15,044 nt of DNA from an uncultured Megamonas sp. (GCA_900554895.1 USIX01000049.1:1-15044), one strand, 5' to 3'. Numbered from the stretch's first letter, positions 1-8,295 are shown. Numbers and translations are program-made. The notes: a model not told the origin generated them from the sequence alone.

Positions 1-158
1 TGATAATCGTTCTTTTCTACAAAAATGTCAATATCATTATGGGCTCTTGACTGATATCCAAGAAGAGCATCTACACCCCAGCCACCATCAAGAAAGACTT
101 TAATCTCCGCATCTATTGCAAATTGAAGAATCTGTTTTACATCTGTTATATTGACCAT
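1..158 (-). CDS. lnu(C): Lincosamide nucleotidyltransferase, lnu(C)-like (N-terminal part, runs off the window)
   Basis: This is the first 52 codons of a nucleotidyltransferase; the rest lies beyond the left edge. The translation begins MVNITDVKQILQF and contains FLDGGWGVDALLG followed by RAHNDIDIF. The GGWGVD and HxDIDIF motifs are the nucleotide- and metal-binding signature of the Lnu(A)/Lnu(C) lincosamide nucleotidyltransferases, which adenylylate lincomycin and clindamycin in the cytoplasm. The opening residues match my memory of the lnu(C)/lnu(P) group best, but the allele cannot be settled from 52 residues. The start is the ATG at 158..156, preceded by GGAGATGATAAG. Directly upstream lies a second, broken copy of the same gene start made by an 88-bp duplication. 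The promoter lies beyond that copy, so the gene is read through a leader containing a decoy ORF. The family is commonly carried on mobile elements, and mobilisation genes lie about 2 kb away. Confidence 0.75.
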   Translation of the reverse strand, partial: MVNITDVKQILQFAIDAEIKVFLDGGWGVDALLGYQSRAHNDIDIFVEKNDY

Positions 159-272
159 CTTATCATCTCCACAATTTCTAATATACTTTAATCTCCGCAT
201 CTATTGCAAATTGAAGAATCTGTTTTACATCTGTTATATTGACCATCTTATCATCTCCACAATTTCTAATAT
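97..272. repeat. Perfect 88-bp tandem duplication over the lnu gene start
   Basis: Positions 97-184 and 185-272 are identical over 88 bases with no spacer. The unit covers the lnu ribosome site, the ATG and the first 20 codons, plus the last two bases of the promoter -10 box. Only the distal copy (185-272) abuts a complete TATAAT. In the proximal copy the corresponding sequence is no longer a -10 box. Confidence 0.97.
178..246 (-). pseudogene. Duplicated 5' fragment of the lnu gene (22-codon decoy ORF)
   Basis: Inside the outer copy of the 88-bp duplication the lnu start codon recurs at 246..244 with the same GGAG ribosome site. The reading frame repeats the first 21 residues of the gene up to the repeat junction, adds one tyrosine and stops at TAG (180..178). 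That stop lies 19 bases before the ATG of the intact gene. As a leader ORF it could lower, couple or condition translation of the resistance gene. No such effect is known from the sequence alone. Confidence 0.8.
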
Positions 273-299
273 TATACGCTATTTCTCGTCAAAAATCAA
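271..299 (-). promoter_or_regulatory. Promoter of the lnu gene
   Basis: On the minus strand TTGATT (299..294) and a perfect TATAAT (276..271) are separated by 17 bases. Transcription should begin near 264, giving a short leader before the decoy ORF at 246. Confidence 0.7.
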
Positions 300-323
300 C
301 CATTTGTTGTGACAGAGCCAAAT

Positions 324-368
324 AAAAAAAGAGTGCCGTATGTTTATCATACACACGGCACTCTTTTT
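324..368 (-). terminator. Rho-independent terminator of trpS, possibly bidirectional
   Basis: GAGTGCCGT (331-339) pairs with ACGGCACTC (355-363). The stem is flanked by an A-run on the left and a T-run on the right, so it can act in either direction. On the minus strand it follows the trpS stop codon by a few bases and ends in a long U-tract. Confidence 0.88.
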
Positions 369-370
369 AT

Positions 371-1510
<1,140 letters not shown>

Positions 1511-2377
1511 TCATTTTTGTGAAATCGCTAAACCAGCTATAGCCAAAATCATACCGATTGTTTTCATCCATGTAATCGGTTCACCTAAAATAAAATACGC
1601 CGTAATTACGGTAATTACAGGAATTGCGTAAATATACGCTGTAGCTTTTACGATACCTAAAAATTTTGTTGAAAAATTCCATGTCAAAAAGCAAAGAGCC
1701 GACGCGCCTATGCCTAGATACAGCATATTTGCCAAATTCACAGGTTCCATTAAATAAATCAAATCGATATTAAAACCCATGAAAATTATCGGCGGTATCA
1801 TTAAAATTATACCGTATAAAAAAATTTCCCTCGTAACAACGATTAAGTCATAGCCGAATGTGCAGATTTTTTTCAAAACTACAATATATACAGCCGAAAG
1901 CACCGCTGCCCCCAGTGCCAGAATATCGCCTTTAGGATTAAAATTAAGACCTTCACTTTCTATACTTATCAGAATTACACCAACCATTGAAACTACAAAA
2001 CCGATAAAAAACGGTCCTGATAAATGACTGTTCTTCAATGTAAATCGTGCCAGTATTGCAGCAAAAAACGGTGCAGTCGCCGTTATGATGCCTACGTTGG
2101 AAGCCGACGTATACGTAAGTGCGATATTTTCCATCAGATAATACAGCGTAATCCCCGAAAGTGCCGCTATTACCAGATATAGCCTGTGTTCCTCGTGTCT
2201 CAGTTTAAGCACGTGCGGACGTATCATATACAATACGGTAAGTCCTATAACAAATCTCGTTATTAAAATTTCCAATGGAGAAAAATCCACTAATAATATT
2301 TTGGTGGAAATAAACGTTGTTCCCCAGCATATAACAGTAAATATTGCTAATAAATGTCCTTTTACTGCTTCATTCAC
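1511..2377 (-). CDS. EamA-family (drug/metabolite transporter superfamily) membrane exporter
   Basis: The 288-residue product is almost entirely hydrophobic, with about ten predicted transmembrane segments in two repeated EamA halves. The first half opens with AIFTVICWGTTFISTKIL and the second begins near residue 148 (PKGDILALGAAVLSAVYIVV). A late ILGEPITWMKTIGMILAIAG stretch, with the conserved GEP, is characteristic of the family. Members export amino acids, metabolites or drugs across the inner membrane; the substrate here is unknown. The start is a GTG at 2377, and AGAAGGGA about ten bases upstream begins immediately after the relaxase stop codon. No ATG in this frame fits. The exporter is therefore probably transcribed and perhaps translationally coupled with the relaxase gene 16 bases upstream. 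That suggests either cargo of the mobile unit or insertion of that unit in front of a native gene. Confidence 0.88.
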   Translation of the reverse strand: MNEAVKGHLLAIFTVICWGTTFISTKILLVDFSPLEILITRFVIGLTVLYMIRPHVLKLRHEEHRLYLVIAALSGITLYYLMENIALTYTSASNVGIITATAPFFAAILARFTLKNSHLSGPFFIGFVVSMVGVILISIESEGLNFNPKGDILALGAAVLSAVYIVVLKKICTFGYDLIVVTREIFLYGIILMIPPIIFMGFNIDLIYLMEPVNLANMLYLGIGASALCFLTWNFSTKFLGIVKATAYIYAIPVITVITAYFILGEPITWMKTIGMILAIAGLAISQK

Positions 2378-2393
2378 ATCATCAACATCCCTT

Positions 2394-3509
2394 CTATTTC
2401 AAATTCTGCTCTAAATAAGTTAAGCAATATTTATGTTTTTTTGCAATTTTGTAGATAGTGCTGTCGTATAATATGCGAGCTGTTTCTTTATGATAAAAAG
2501 CTTTGCCAGTCGCCGTATCTTTAATCAACCAGCCATTTTTTCTCATAAAATCATAAAATACTTGTTTTGTTTCTATTTTTTCTGCACTATCTATGATTTT
2601 AAATAAATTCTCTATTAATTTATAAAACCCTTGTTTTTTCTGTGATAAAATTTGCATAGGCTCTACTTTATATGTTGGAATTGAACCAACTGTCTTCTCT
2701 ATATTACTCCGCAGAAAATAATTCTGCGAAGGAAACGTCCTTTCCAGCGTTATATCACTTATGCTGTGTCCGTTAATTTCGTCCTTGAAAATTATATCAT
2801 CATTAATTCGTTTATATTCTACCTTAATTTGTCTTTCCGCCAGATACCGGCAGAAAAATGTAAATCCTTTGCCCTGGGATATTTCAATTGCCTCTTTTAT
2901 CGTATCATAAAAATTTTTCTGCCAACTGATATTTTTGAATTGTTCCCGCTCTATGCTGTATTTTTTCTTCGTACTGTAAATATTTTGTATATTATTTGCC
3001 GTATAGTAGTTTCTGTCAATAACGGATAAACCGTATTCACGGCATAAATCATCCGAACTTTTTTTTAGCTGTTCCAGTGTTTTATTTGCATTTATGGCAA
3101 TGGTTTTTCCTGTAAGTGCATTAACTGAATTGATAATAAAATGATTATGTACATGTTCTTTATCAATATGTGTACAGATACATACTTCAAAACCTTGTTT
3201 GCCAAAATTTATTTCTGCCCATTTTATGCCGATTTGGTGTGCTGTATGCGGCATTACTTCGTTAGGCTTGAATGATTGTTGAAAATGTTTGTACATTTCG
3301 CTGTGTTTGTTATCGGTGGCTTTTCTGTACATTTCTTTTGTGGCTATCATTGTTTCGTAGATATTTTTTATATTTCCCCAGCAATTTAAACTTGATAGTA
3401 ATTTTTTATTTTCATTTAAAGTTATTTTCTGCGGGTCACTGATATAATTCAATACTGTTCTCAGACTTGCTTTGGTTTTTCCTGCTTTAGTAATTTTAAT
3501 AATCGCCAT
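2394..3509 (-). CDS. Relaxase/mobilisation nuclease, VirD2-like (MOBP type)
   Basis: Relaxases nick one strand at oriT, stay covalently bound through a tyrosine and pilot the strand during conjugative mobilisation. In this 371-residue protein the N-terminal SLRTVLNYISDPQKIT offers Tyr22 as nucleophile. The stretch HFQQSFKPNEV (residues 75-85) matches motif II. The metal-binding motif III, HIDKEHVHNHF (residues 114-124), has the HxDxxHxHNH pattern. The C-terminal part has no recognised domain and no obvious primase or helicase. The ATG at 3509 lies inside the end of mobC (49-base overlap) and lacks a close ribosome site, so it is probably expressed by coupling. Codon use is AT-rich and lysine-rich, unlike trpS or trxB, which suggests transfer. 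The catalytic motifs look intact. With no coupling protein or integrase visible, it would depend on another element for transfer. Confidence 0.9.
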   Translation of the reverse strand: MAIIKITKAGKTKASLRTVLNYISDPQKITLNENKKLLSSLNCWGNIKNIYETMIATKEMYRKATDNKHSEMYKHFQQSFKPNEVMPHTAHQIGIKWAEINFGKQGFEVCICTHIDKEHVHNHFIINSVNALTGKTIAINANKTLEQLKKSSDDLCREYGLSVIDRNYYTANNIQNIYSTKKKYSIEREQFKNISWQKNFYDTIKEAIEISQGKGFTFFCRYLAERQIKVEYKRINDDIIFKDEINGHSISDITLERTFPSQNYFLRSNIEKTVGSIPTYKVEPMQILSQKKQGFYKLIENLFKIIDSAEKIETKQVFYDFMRKNGWLIKDTATGKAFYHKETARILYDSTIYKIAKKHKYCLTYLEQNLK

Positions 3510-3805
3510 AGTTCGTTACAACCTTCTTGCAGTTCTTTTATAAGTTTTTCGTTTTTAGTATTTGATTGGTTTATTTGTTGTGATAATTCGTTTGTTTTAT
3601 TGCCTAGATATTTTATTTGGGATATGGTCTGTTCCATGTGCGGTAGGATATAAATTGGATTTTCTTTTATACAGTCTAGTACAAATTGTGTTTTTGTTTT
3701 TTTTGTTTGCTGGAGGCGTTTGTTTATGTAGTCGTTTTGTTCGGGTGTTAGTCTTATATTTAGTTGGAGGCGGGGTTTTTTTTGTTGCTGTTTTTTTGTG
3801 CTCAT
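3461..3805 (-). CDS. mobC: MobC-like mobilisation accessory protein
   Basis: This basic 114-residue protein is rich in Lys and Gln at the N-terminus, followed by LNIRLTPEQNDYINKRLQQT. That looks like a ribbon-helix-helix DNA-binding fold, as in MobC/relaxosome proteins that bind oriT and help the relaxase nick. A coiled-coil-prone tail (residues about 60-105) follows. An upstream in-frame ATG at 3835 would add ten residues, but it has no ribosome site. The ATG at 3805 follows GAAGGA at good spacing and is chosen. The gene overlaps the relaxase start by 49 bases, a common arrangement in mob cassettes. The assignment rests on context and the RHH-like segment rather than strong family motifs. 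Confidence 0.78.
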   Translation of the reverse strand: MSTKKQQQKKPRLQLNIRLTPEQNDYINKRLQQTKKTKTQFVLDCIKENPIYILPHMEQTISQIKYLGNKTNELSQQINQSNTKNEKLIKELQEGCNELWRLLKLLKQEKPKQV

Positions 3806-3878
3806 TTTTTTCCTTCTTTCTTTTTTACTAGACATTAGCTAAGCTTGCTTTCTTTTTTCTTTTCTGTGACTTACTTTT

Positions 3879-3907
3879 ATGATACTGGATTATTGGTTTT
3901 TGTTCAA
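3879..3907 (-). promoter_or_regulatory. Promoter of the mobC-relaxase unit
   Basis: TTGAAC (3907..3902) and TATCAT (3884..3879) are separated by exactly 17 bases on the minus strand, about 75 bases upstream of the mobC start. An oriT would be expected in this same gap (3806-4041), but I could not identify a convincing nic-adjacent inverted repeat. Confidence 0.6.
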
Positions 3908-3959
3908 TGGTTTTTTGCTGTGATGTTTTATTTTTACGTGTCGGTTTGTGATTAGGTTA

Positions 3960-3988
3960 CTGACTTTTTTGGTTTTATTGTTTATACT
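3960..3988 (+). promoter_or_regulatory. Possible trxB promoter
   Basis: CTGACT (3960-3965), 17 bases and TATACT (3983-3988) form a moderate match to a vegetative promoter, 54 bases ahead of trxB. A second TATACT further downstream lacks a good -35. Confidence 0.4.
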
Positions 3989-4041
3989 GTAATTATTAAA
4001 TAACGATTAATTTATACTCTTTTTGATTTTGAGGTGATTTT

Positions 4042-4956
4042 ATGTTGGATACAGTTATTATCGGCAGTGGTCCTGCCGGACTGGGTGCTGCAATTTATGC
4101 GTCGCGCGCAGCTCTTGATTATGTTGTTCTGGAAAAAGCGGGGTATAGCGGCGGCCAGATTGTTACAACGAACGATTTGGATAATTATCCCGGTATGCCG
4201 AATATTGACGGTGCGTCTTTTTCAATGGCATTACAGGAACATGCGGAAAAACTTGGTGCTGTAATAAAAGAAGCGACTGTAACGGATATTGAAAAAAATG
4301 ACGATAAATCTTTCACGTTAAAACTTGACGGTCAGGACGATATTGTAACTAAAACGGTTATTCTGGCAACAGGTGCCAATCCCCGCACATTAAATATTCC
4401 GGGCGAAACTCGGTTTTTAAGCCGTGGTGTTTATTACTGTGCCACCTGTGACGGTATGTTCTTCCGCGATAAAGTAACGGCTGTAATCGGCGGCGGCAAC
4501 ACGGCACTTGAGGATGTATTATTTTTGGCGAAAATTTGCAAAAAAGTTTATCTAATTCATCGCCGTGATGAACTTCGCGGTGATAAGCATTCACAGGAAA
4601 AAATCTTTGCTCTGCCTAATGTAGAATTTATACCGTCAGCTGTTCCTAAATCAATTAAAGGCGATAAAAAAGTAACAGCTTTGGAAATTGAACTGAAAAA
4701 ATCCGGAGAAGTTAAAGATATTGCCGTTGACGGAATTTTTGTAGCCGTGGGCATGATACCGAACAATAAATTAGTACCGGATTTCGTGGCAATGAATGAA
4801 ACAGGTTACGTTATTGCTGATGAAACAGGAATTACCAATACTGAAGGATTTTTCGTAGCCGGAGATTTACGCACGAAAAGCCTGCGTCAGGTTATAACGG
4901 CTGCTTCCGACGGAGCAAATGCAATAAAATCCGTTACGGATTATTTGAATAGATAA
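4042..4956 (+). CDS. trxB: Thioredoxin-disulfide reductase
   Basis: This FAD enzyme passes electrons from NADPH to thioredoxin in the cytoplasm. The 304-residue length is close to the usual size. Domains in order are an N-terminal FAD-binding GSGPAGLGAAIYASR (residues 8-22), the redox-active pair in CATCDG (Cys133 and Cys136), and the NADPH-binding GGGNTALE (about 150-157) with HRRDELR. The C-terminal FAD segment reads FVAGDLRTKSLRQVITAASD. All key residues are present. The ATG at 4042 follows GAGGTGA at good spacing. The gene stands alone between the divergent mob unit and thyX. Confidence 0.95.
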   Translation: MLDTVIIGSGPAGLGAAIYASRAALDYVVLEKAGYSGGQIVTTNDLDNYPGMPNIDGASFSMALQEHAEKLGAVIKEATVTDIEKNDDKSFTLKLDGQDDIVTKTVILATGANPRTLNIPGETRFLSRGVYYCATCDGMFFRDKVTAVIGGGNTALEDVLFLAKICKKVYLIHRRDELRGDKHSQEKIFALPNVEFIPSAVPKSIKGDKKVTALEIELKKSGEVKDIAVDGIFVAVGMIPNNKLVPDFVAMNETGYVIADETGITNTEGFFVAGDLRTKSLRQVITAASDGANAIKSVTDYLNR

Positions 4957-4974
4957 AACATATTAATAGTACAC

Positions 4975-5060
4975 GGGATTTGCGTCAAAGTGAAAATTCC
5001 GGTGGACTACGAACTAAAAAGTTTTAAGATAGCTCTTGGTGTTTCAGCACTCAGAGCTAT
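4975..5060 (+). ncRNA. Possible structured RNA or 3' UTR downstream of trxB (unassigned)
   Basis: Three hairpins stand in series in the trxB-thyX gap. GGGATTT (4975-4981) can pair with AAATTCC (4994-5000) around a 12-base loop. AACT (5012-5015) can pair with AGTT (5020-5023). ATAGCTCT (5029-5036) pairs perfectly with AGAGCTAT (5053-5060), with a further GTG/CAC pair inside. A short T-run follows the last hairpin, so the simplest reading is a trxB terminator with structure in front of it. I match it to no known riboswitch or RNA family. From 5061 to about 5160 I see nothing further. Confidence 0.35.
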
Positions 5061-5162
5061 TTTATGTCGTAAGATAAATTTTAAATACTTCTTTTTTGTT
5101 CAATAAAGAAAAACTACCCGGTACAATTACATTGCACCAAACTCACAATATAGAAATTTATT

Positions 5163-5195
5163 TTTATCAGCACAATAGATATGATATAATATAAT
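5163..5195 (+). promoter_or_regulatory. Candidate thyX promoter
   Basis: Two TATAAT hexamers overlap by one base (5185-5190 and 5190-5195), 41-51 bases ahead of the thyX start. The best -35 for the first is only TTTATC (5163-5168) at 16 bases. Confidence 0.45.
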
Positions 5196-5235
5196 TTCAT
5201 TTAATATAAATTTCATGTGTGAAGGAGAGAGCTTT

Positions 5236-5925
5236 TTGATAAAGGTTAAACTTATGAAATATACCGAGCAGCCGGAAAAAACGGTAGCTATGGCAGCCCG
5301 TCTTTGTTATTCGCCTTGCGGAGCAGAGGAGCTGGCAGAAAAAATGTCGGACGAACAGGTGGAAAAACTTGTACAGAAAATAGTCAGCATGGGGCACGCC
5401 TCTACAATGGAACATGTTACTTTCACTTTTGCCATAGAAGGTATTTCGCGCGTACTTACACATCAGCTTGTACGCCATCGTATTGCTTCCTATTCGCAGC
5501 AGTCCCAGCGTTATGTCAGCGAACATGATTTTGAATACGTACTGCCTCCGTCCATTGCCAAAAATCCTCAGGCTAAGGAAAAATTCACCAACCTGATGAA
5601 TACAATCCGCCAAACTTACGATGAACTGACAGCTATGAATGTCCCAAAAGAAGATGCTCGTTATGTGCTTGCCAATGCAACGGAAACAAAAATTCTGGCA
5701 ACATTCAACGCCCGCTCGCTTCTGCATTTCTTCTCGTTGCGCTGCTGCAACCGTGCTCAGTGGGAAATCCGTCAAATGGCTTATTTAATGCTGGCGGAAG
5801 TAAAAAAAGTCGCTCCTTTACTGTTTAAAAATGCCGGTGCAACGTGTGTCCGTACCGGTCAGTGCCCTGAAGGCGCTATGACTTGCGGCAAATTGCAGGA
5901 AATGCTCAAACTGCGCGAAAAATAA
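5236..5925 (+). CDS. thyX: Flavin-dependent thymidylate synthase
   Basis: ThyX makes dTMP from dUMP with methylenetetrahydrofolate, using FAD and NADPH, and replaces ThyA in many anaerobes. The hallmark RHRxxSxxxxSxR motif is present as [14 protein letters not shown] (residues 80-93 from the chosen start), with the [13 protein letters not shown] segment near residues 164-176. An ATG lies 21 bases upstream at 5215, but GGAGAG (5224-5229) sits six bases ahead of a TTG at 5236. That start gives [10 protein letters not shown], a typical ThyX N-terminus. The TTG start (229 residues) is therefore preferred; an ATG at 5254 is a weaker alternative. The gene appears to be monocistronic. Confidence 0.94.
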   Translation: MIKVKLMKYTEQPEKTVAMAARLCYSPCGAEELAEKMSDEQVEKLVQKIVSMGHASTMEHVTFTFAIEGISRVLTHQLVRHRIASYSQQSQRYVSEHDFEYVLPPSIAKNPQAKEKFTNLMNTIRQTYDELTAMNVPKEDARYVLANATETKILATFNARSLLHFFSLRCCNRAQWEIRQMAYLMLAEVKKVAPLLFKNAGATCVRTGQCPEGAMTCGKLQEMLKLREK

Positions 5926-5954
5926 TTTATAAAAAATCCTCTGGCAAGCTTTTA

Positions 5955-5982
5955 TTGCTTTGTTATATAATAAATGTATAAT
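5955..5982 (+). promoter_or_regulatory. Promoter of the rhodanese-like gene
   Basis: TTGCTT (5955-5960), 16 bases and TATAAT (5977-5982) lie just ahead of the AAGGAG ribosome site of the next gene. Confidence 0.6.
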
Positions 5983-6004
5983 ACTGTGCAAGGAGAAATA
6001 GTCT

Positions 6005-6439
6005 ATGTTCAAATTAAAAGCCGTATTGGCTGTATTCGTTCTGCTGGGATTTTTCGGTTTTTACATCAATCATGCAGCAAATGCTGAAAGCGTTTCAAAA
6101 AACTCCGTAAACAGCAGTGCCTACACAAAGATTTCGCCGCAGCAGGCAAAGTTCATTATGGACAATGATGCTTATGACTGCATTATCATTGATGTACGTT
6201 CCCTTGAAGAATATACCAGCGGCCATATACAAAATGCCGTATCTTTGCCGAATGAATTAATCCAGGCCGAAAGCCCGCAGATAAATGCGGTTTTGCCGGA
6301 TAAAGAGCAAGCTGTTCTCGTTTACTGCCGCAGCGGCAAACGCAGCAAACAGGCCTCCGATAAACTGGTAGCACTCGGTTATACTCATATTTATGATATC
6401 GGCGGTATTATTGACTGGCCTTATGAAGTCGTTAAATAA
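6005..6439 (+). CDS. Exported rhodanese-like domain protein
   Basis: This 144-residue protein has an N-terminal signal sequence: basic residues, a hydrophobic core at about 6-20 (AVLAVFVLLGFFGFY), and a likely signal-peptidase site after AANA (residue 27). A single rhodanese domain follows. Its IIDVRSLEEYTSGHI stretch is the family signature, and the active-site loop CRSGKRS carries the catalytic Cys108. Such proteins carry persulfide sulfur; the exported single-domain kind has no firmly established substrate. If the leader is not cleaved, the protein would be membrane-anchored. The ATG follows AAGGAG at good spacing. The gene has its own promoter and terminator, so it is probably a single-gene unit. 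Confidence 0.88.
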   Translation: MFKLKAVLAVFVLLGFFGFYINHAANAESVSKNSVNSSAYTKISPQQAKFIMDNDAYDCIIIDVRSLEEYTSGHIQNAVSLPNELIQAESPQINAVLPDKEQAVLVYCRSGKRSKQASDKLVALGYTHIYDIGGIIDWPYEVVK

Positions 6440-6443
6440 ATAA

Positions 6444-6489
6444 AAAACTACATTGCATGAAACCCGATTTATGTAATGTAGTTTTCTTT
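6444..6489 (+). terminator. Rho-independent terminator after the rhodanese-like gene
   Basis: A 15-base arm (6444-6458, AAAACTACATTGCAT) pairs with 6471-6485 with one G-T wobble, followed by TTTT-rich sequence. The symmetric A and T runs would allow action on both strands. Confidence 0.88.
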
Positions 6490-6519
6490 TGTCAATATAA
6501 AAACAAAAAGGAGTAAATT

Positions 6520-7365
6520 ATGCGCCCAACAAAAAATAAACCTAAAAATAAAATTTCCGTAAAAACACGTTCTACACGAAAAACTGCCGTTAATAAACCG
6601 GCAAGACCGAAAAAAGCTGAATTAAACGAAGATATTCTACTTGGCAGAAATGCTGTGCGTGAAGCTATAAAAAGCGGTCGTTCCATTAACCGCATTTTAA
6701 TAGCTGAAGGCTCTCACGGCGGTTCCATCTCGGAGATTATCAATCTTGCCAAAGAACGCCATCTTGTTCTGCAAAGCATTTCCACCGACAAGCTTGATAT
6801 GCTCTGCGGCGGTCAGCGTCATCAGGGTGTTGCTGCCTATGCTGCACCGGTTGATTATGTGGAGCTTGACGATATTTTAAATCTGGCAAAAGACCGTGGC
6901 GAAGATCCGTTCCTCATTCTGCTTGATGAATTGGAAGACCCGCATAATCTCGGAGCCATTCTGCGTACTGCCGACGCTGTGGGAGCTCACGGTATTCTAA
7001 TCCCGAAACACCGCAGCTGTCCACTTTCCTCTGTCGTTGCCAAGACTTCCGCCGGTGCTGTGGAATATGTGCCGGTCGCTCGTATCGGCAATGTATCTCA
7101 AACATTGGAAAATCTGAAAAAACAGGGCCTTTGGGTAGCCGGTGCCGATATGGACGGAACAGAAAACTATTATGAAGCTAATTTAACCGGTCCGATTGTA
7201 CTTGTAATAGGAAGCGAAGGTCACGGCGTCAGCCGTCTTACAAAAGAAGCCTGTGACTTCATTGTAAAAATTCCGATGCGCGGCAAGGTGAATTCGCTCA
7301 ATGCCTCCAATGCAGCCGCTATTTTAGCTTATGAAATATTAAAACAGCGTACACTGCAGAAATAA
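6520..7365 (+). CDS. rlmB: 23S rRNA (guanosine-2'-O-)-methyltransferase, TrmH/SpoU family (RlmB-like)
   Basis: SPOUT-fold enzymes of this group methylate a ribose 2'-OH of 23S rRNA with S-adenosylmethionine. The 281-residue product has a basic disordered-looking extension (residues 1-36) and a substrate-binding domain starting LLGRNAVREAI (about 40-110). The catalytic SPOUT domain has all three motifs: LDELEDPHNLGAILRTAD (Asn143, Arg149), IVLVIGSEGHGVS (226-238) and IPMRGKVNSLNASNAAAILA (251-270). The C-terminal motifs form the knotted cofactor site. The closest named group is RlmB (G2251), but YacO-type paralogues are hard to separate by eye. The ATG at 6520 follows AAAAGGAG. No clear promoter was seen after the upstream terminator. 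The deoR-type gene follows after 15 bases, implying co-transcription. Confidence 0.92.
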   Translation: MRPTKNKPKNKISVKTRSTRKTAVNKPARPKKAELNEDILLGRNAVREAIKSGRSINRILIAEGSHGGSISEIINLAKERHLVLQSISTDKLDMLCGGQRHQGVAAYAAPVDYVELDDILNLAKDRGEDPFLILLDELEDPHNLGAILRTADAVGAHGILIPKHRSCPLSSVVAKTSAGAVEYVPVARIGNVSQTLENLKKQGLWVAGADMDGTENYYEANLTGPIVLVIGSEGHGVSRLTKEACDFIVKIPMRGKVNSLNASNAAAILAYEILKQRTLQK

Positions 7366-7380
7366 TCAGGAGAAATCATC

Positions 7381-8139
7381 ATGCTTTATAATGAACGGGC
7401 AGAAATCATACTGCAGCAAGTTCAATTACAGGCTATCGTAAAAATCAACGATTTAAAAGATTTGCTCCAAGTATCCGTTGATACTGTACGCCGCGATTTA
7501 AAAACAATGGAGCAGAGCGGTCTCATCAAATGTATTCGCGGCGGAGCATGCCTGCCGGACTCACTTGCATCTTTATCCGGGTTCAACGGCAGGCAGGTAA
7601 TCAACATCGAATTGAAACGCGAAGCCGCCCGCAAGGCGATTGCCCGCATAAAACCCGGTTCTGTTATCGCTTTGAATTCCGGTACAACAAATACTATTTT
7701 AGCTCAAGAACTTGTATTTAAAAATGACAATATCACTGTTGTAACAAACAATCTCGCCGCCATAAATATTCTCATGCAGAATTCCGCCATAAAATTAATC
7801 TCTATCGGCGGAGAAATAAATAACATGGAAAAATCAACCTACGGCAGTGTCTGCGAACATGAATTCGGCAAATACTATCCCGATATTGCATTTCTTTCCA
7901 TTAATGCCATCAATTACAAAGATGGCTTCACTGACTTTCGCATGTCGGAAATCAGTATCATTCAGCTTCTGGCAGAACGGGCCAAAGAGGTCATTGCTGT
8001 AATGGACTCTACTAAAATCGGTAAACGTTCCAAGAAAAAAGTGCTGGAACTGAGTAATGTGGATTTACTTCTAACAGATAACAATATTTCTTCCAGCCTG
8101 AAAAAAATTTATCATACCAATGGGCTTATTATTGAATAA
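7381..8139 (+). CDS. DeoR-family transcriptional regulator
   Basis: The 252-residue protein has an N-terminal winged helix-turn-helix (residues about 17-55). Its recognition helix reads VSVDTVRRDLKTME, the DeoR signature. A DeoR C-terminal sensor domain follows, with ALNSGTTNTILAQEL (97-111), VVTNNLAAINIL and a later IAVMDSTKIGKRS. DeoR sensors usually bind phosphorylated sugars or similar small phospho-compounds and release DNA. The gene follows rlmB closely with its own AGGAG site and ends in a strong terminator. The next operon on the same strand encodes a dehydrogenase and a phosphonate-type transporter, so it is the likely local regulator of that operon. A phosphonate or its aldehyde as inducer is inference only. 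Confidence 0.9.
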   Translation: MLYNERAEIILQQVQLQAIVKINDLKDLLQVSVDTVRRDLKTMEQSGLIKCIRGGACLPDSLASLSGFNGRQVINIELKREAARKAIARIKPGSVIALNSGTTNTILAQELVFKNDNITVVTNNLAAINILMQNSAIKLISIGGEINNMEKSTYGSVCEHEFGKYYPDIAFLSINAINYKDGFTDFRMSEISIIQLLAERAKEVIAVMDSTKIGKRSKKKVLELSNVDLLLTDNNISSSLKKIYHTNGLIIE

Positions 8140-8150
8140 GACGTACTTGC

Positions 8151-8198
8151 AAAAAACTGCAATAAATTGAGTAAAACTCTTTTTATTGCAGTTTTTTT
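8151..8198 (+). terminator. Rho-independent terminator after the deoR-type gene
   Basis: A 16-base arm (8151-8166, containing ACTGCAATAAA) pairs with 8182-8197, which runs into a stretch of seven T. It separates the rlmB-deoR unit from the phosphonate operon. Confidence 0.93.
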
Positions 8199-8255
8199 AT
8201 ATATTTTTTACTAAATCTTCACAAGAATTTTAAACTGAAATCCCAATTCAGCCCG

Positions 8256-8284
8256 TTTATGATATATTCTTTTCAATTTATAAT
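8256..8284 (+). promoter_or_regulatory. Possible upstream promoter of the phosphonate operon
   Basis: TTTATG (8256-8261), 17 bases and a perfect TATAAT (8279-8284). The -35 is poor. Transcripts from here would begin just before the hairpin at 8296. Confidence 0.35.
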
Positions 8285-8295
8285 TTATTTTAAAG

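Noticed and set aside
3806..3835. Ten-residue longer MobC start at 3835
   Set aside because: There is no ribosome site ahead of it, whereas the ATG at 3805 has GAAGGA at good spacing.
3837..3850. Inverted repeat around AAGCTT as an oriT stem
   Set aside because: Pairing fails two bases beyond the hexamer on each side, so it does not form a stem of useful length.
4971..5035. Cobalamin or FMN riboswitch suggested by GTGAAAATTCCGGTGGAC
   Set aside because: The conserved core blocks (for example GCCACTG for cobalamin) are missing, neighbouring genes are unrelated to either cofactor's synthesis, and a probable promoter separates it from thyX.
5197..5775. Open frame antisense to thyX
   Set aside because: It overlaps a clear ThyX coding frame on the other strand and has no family motifs of its own.
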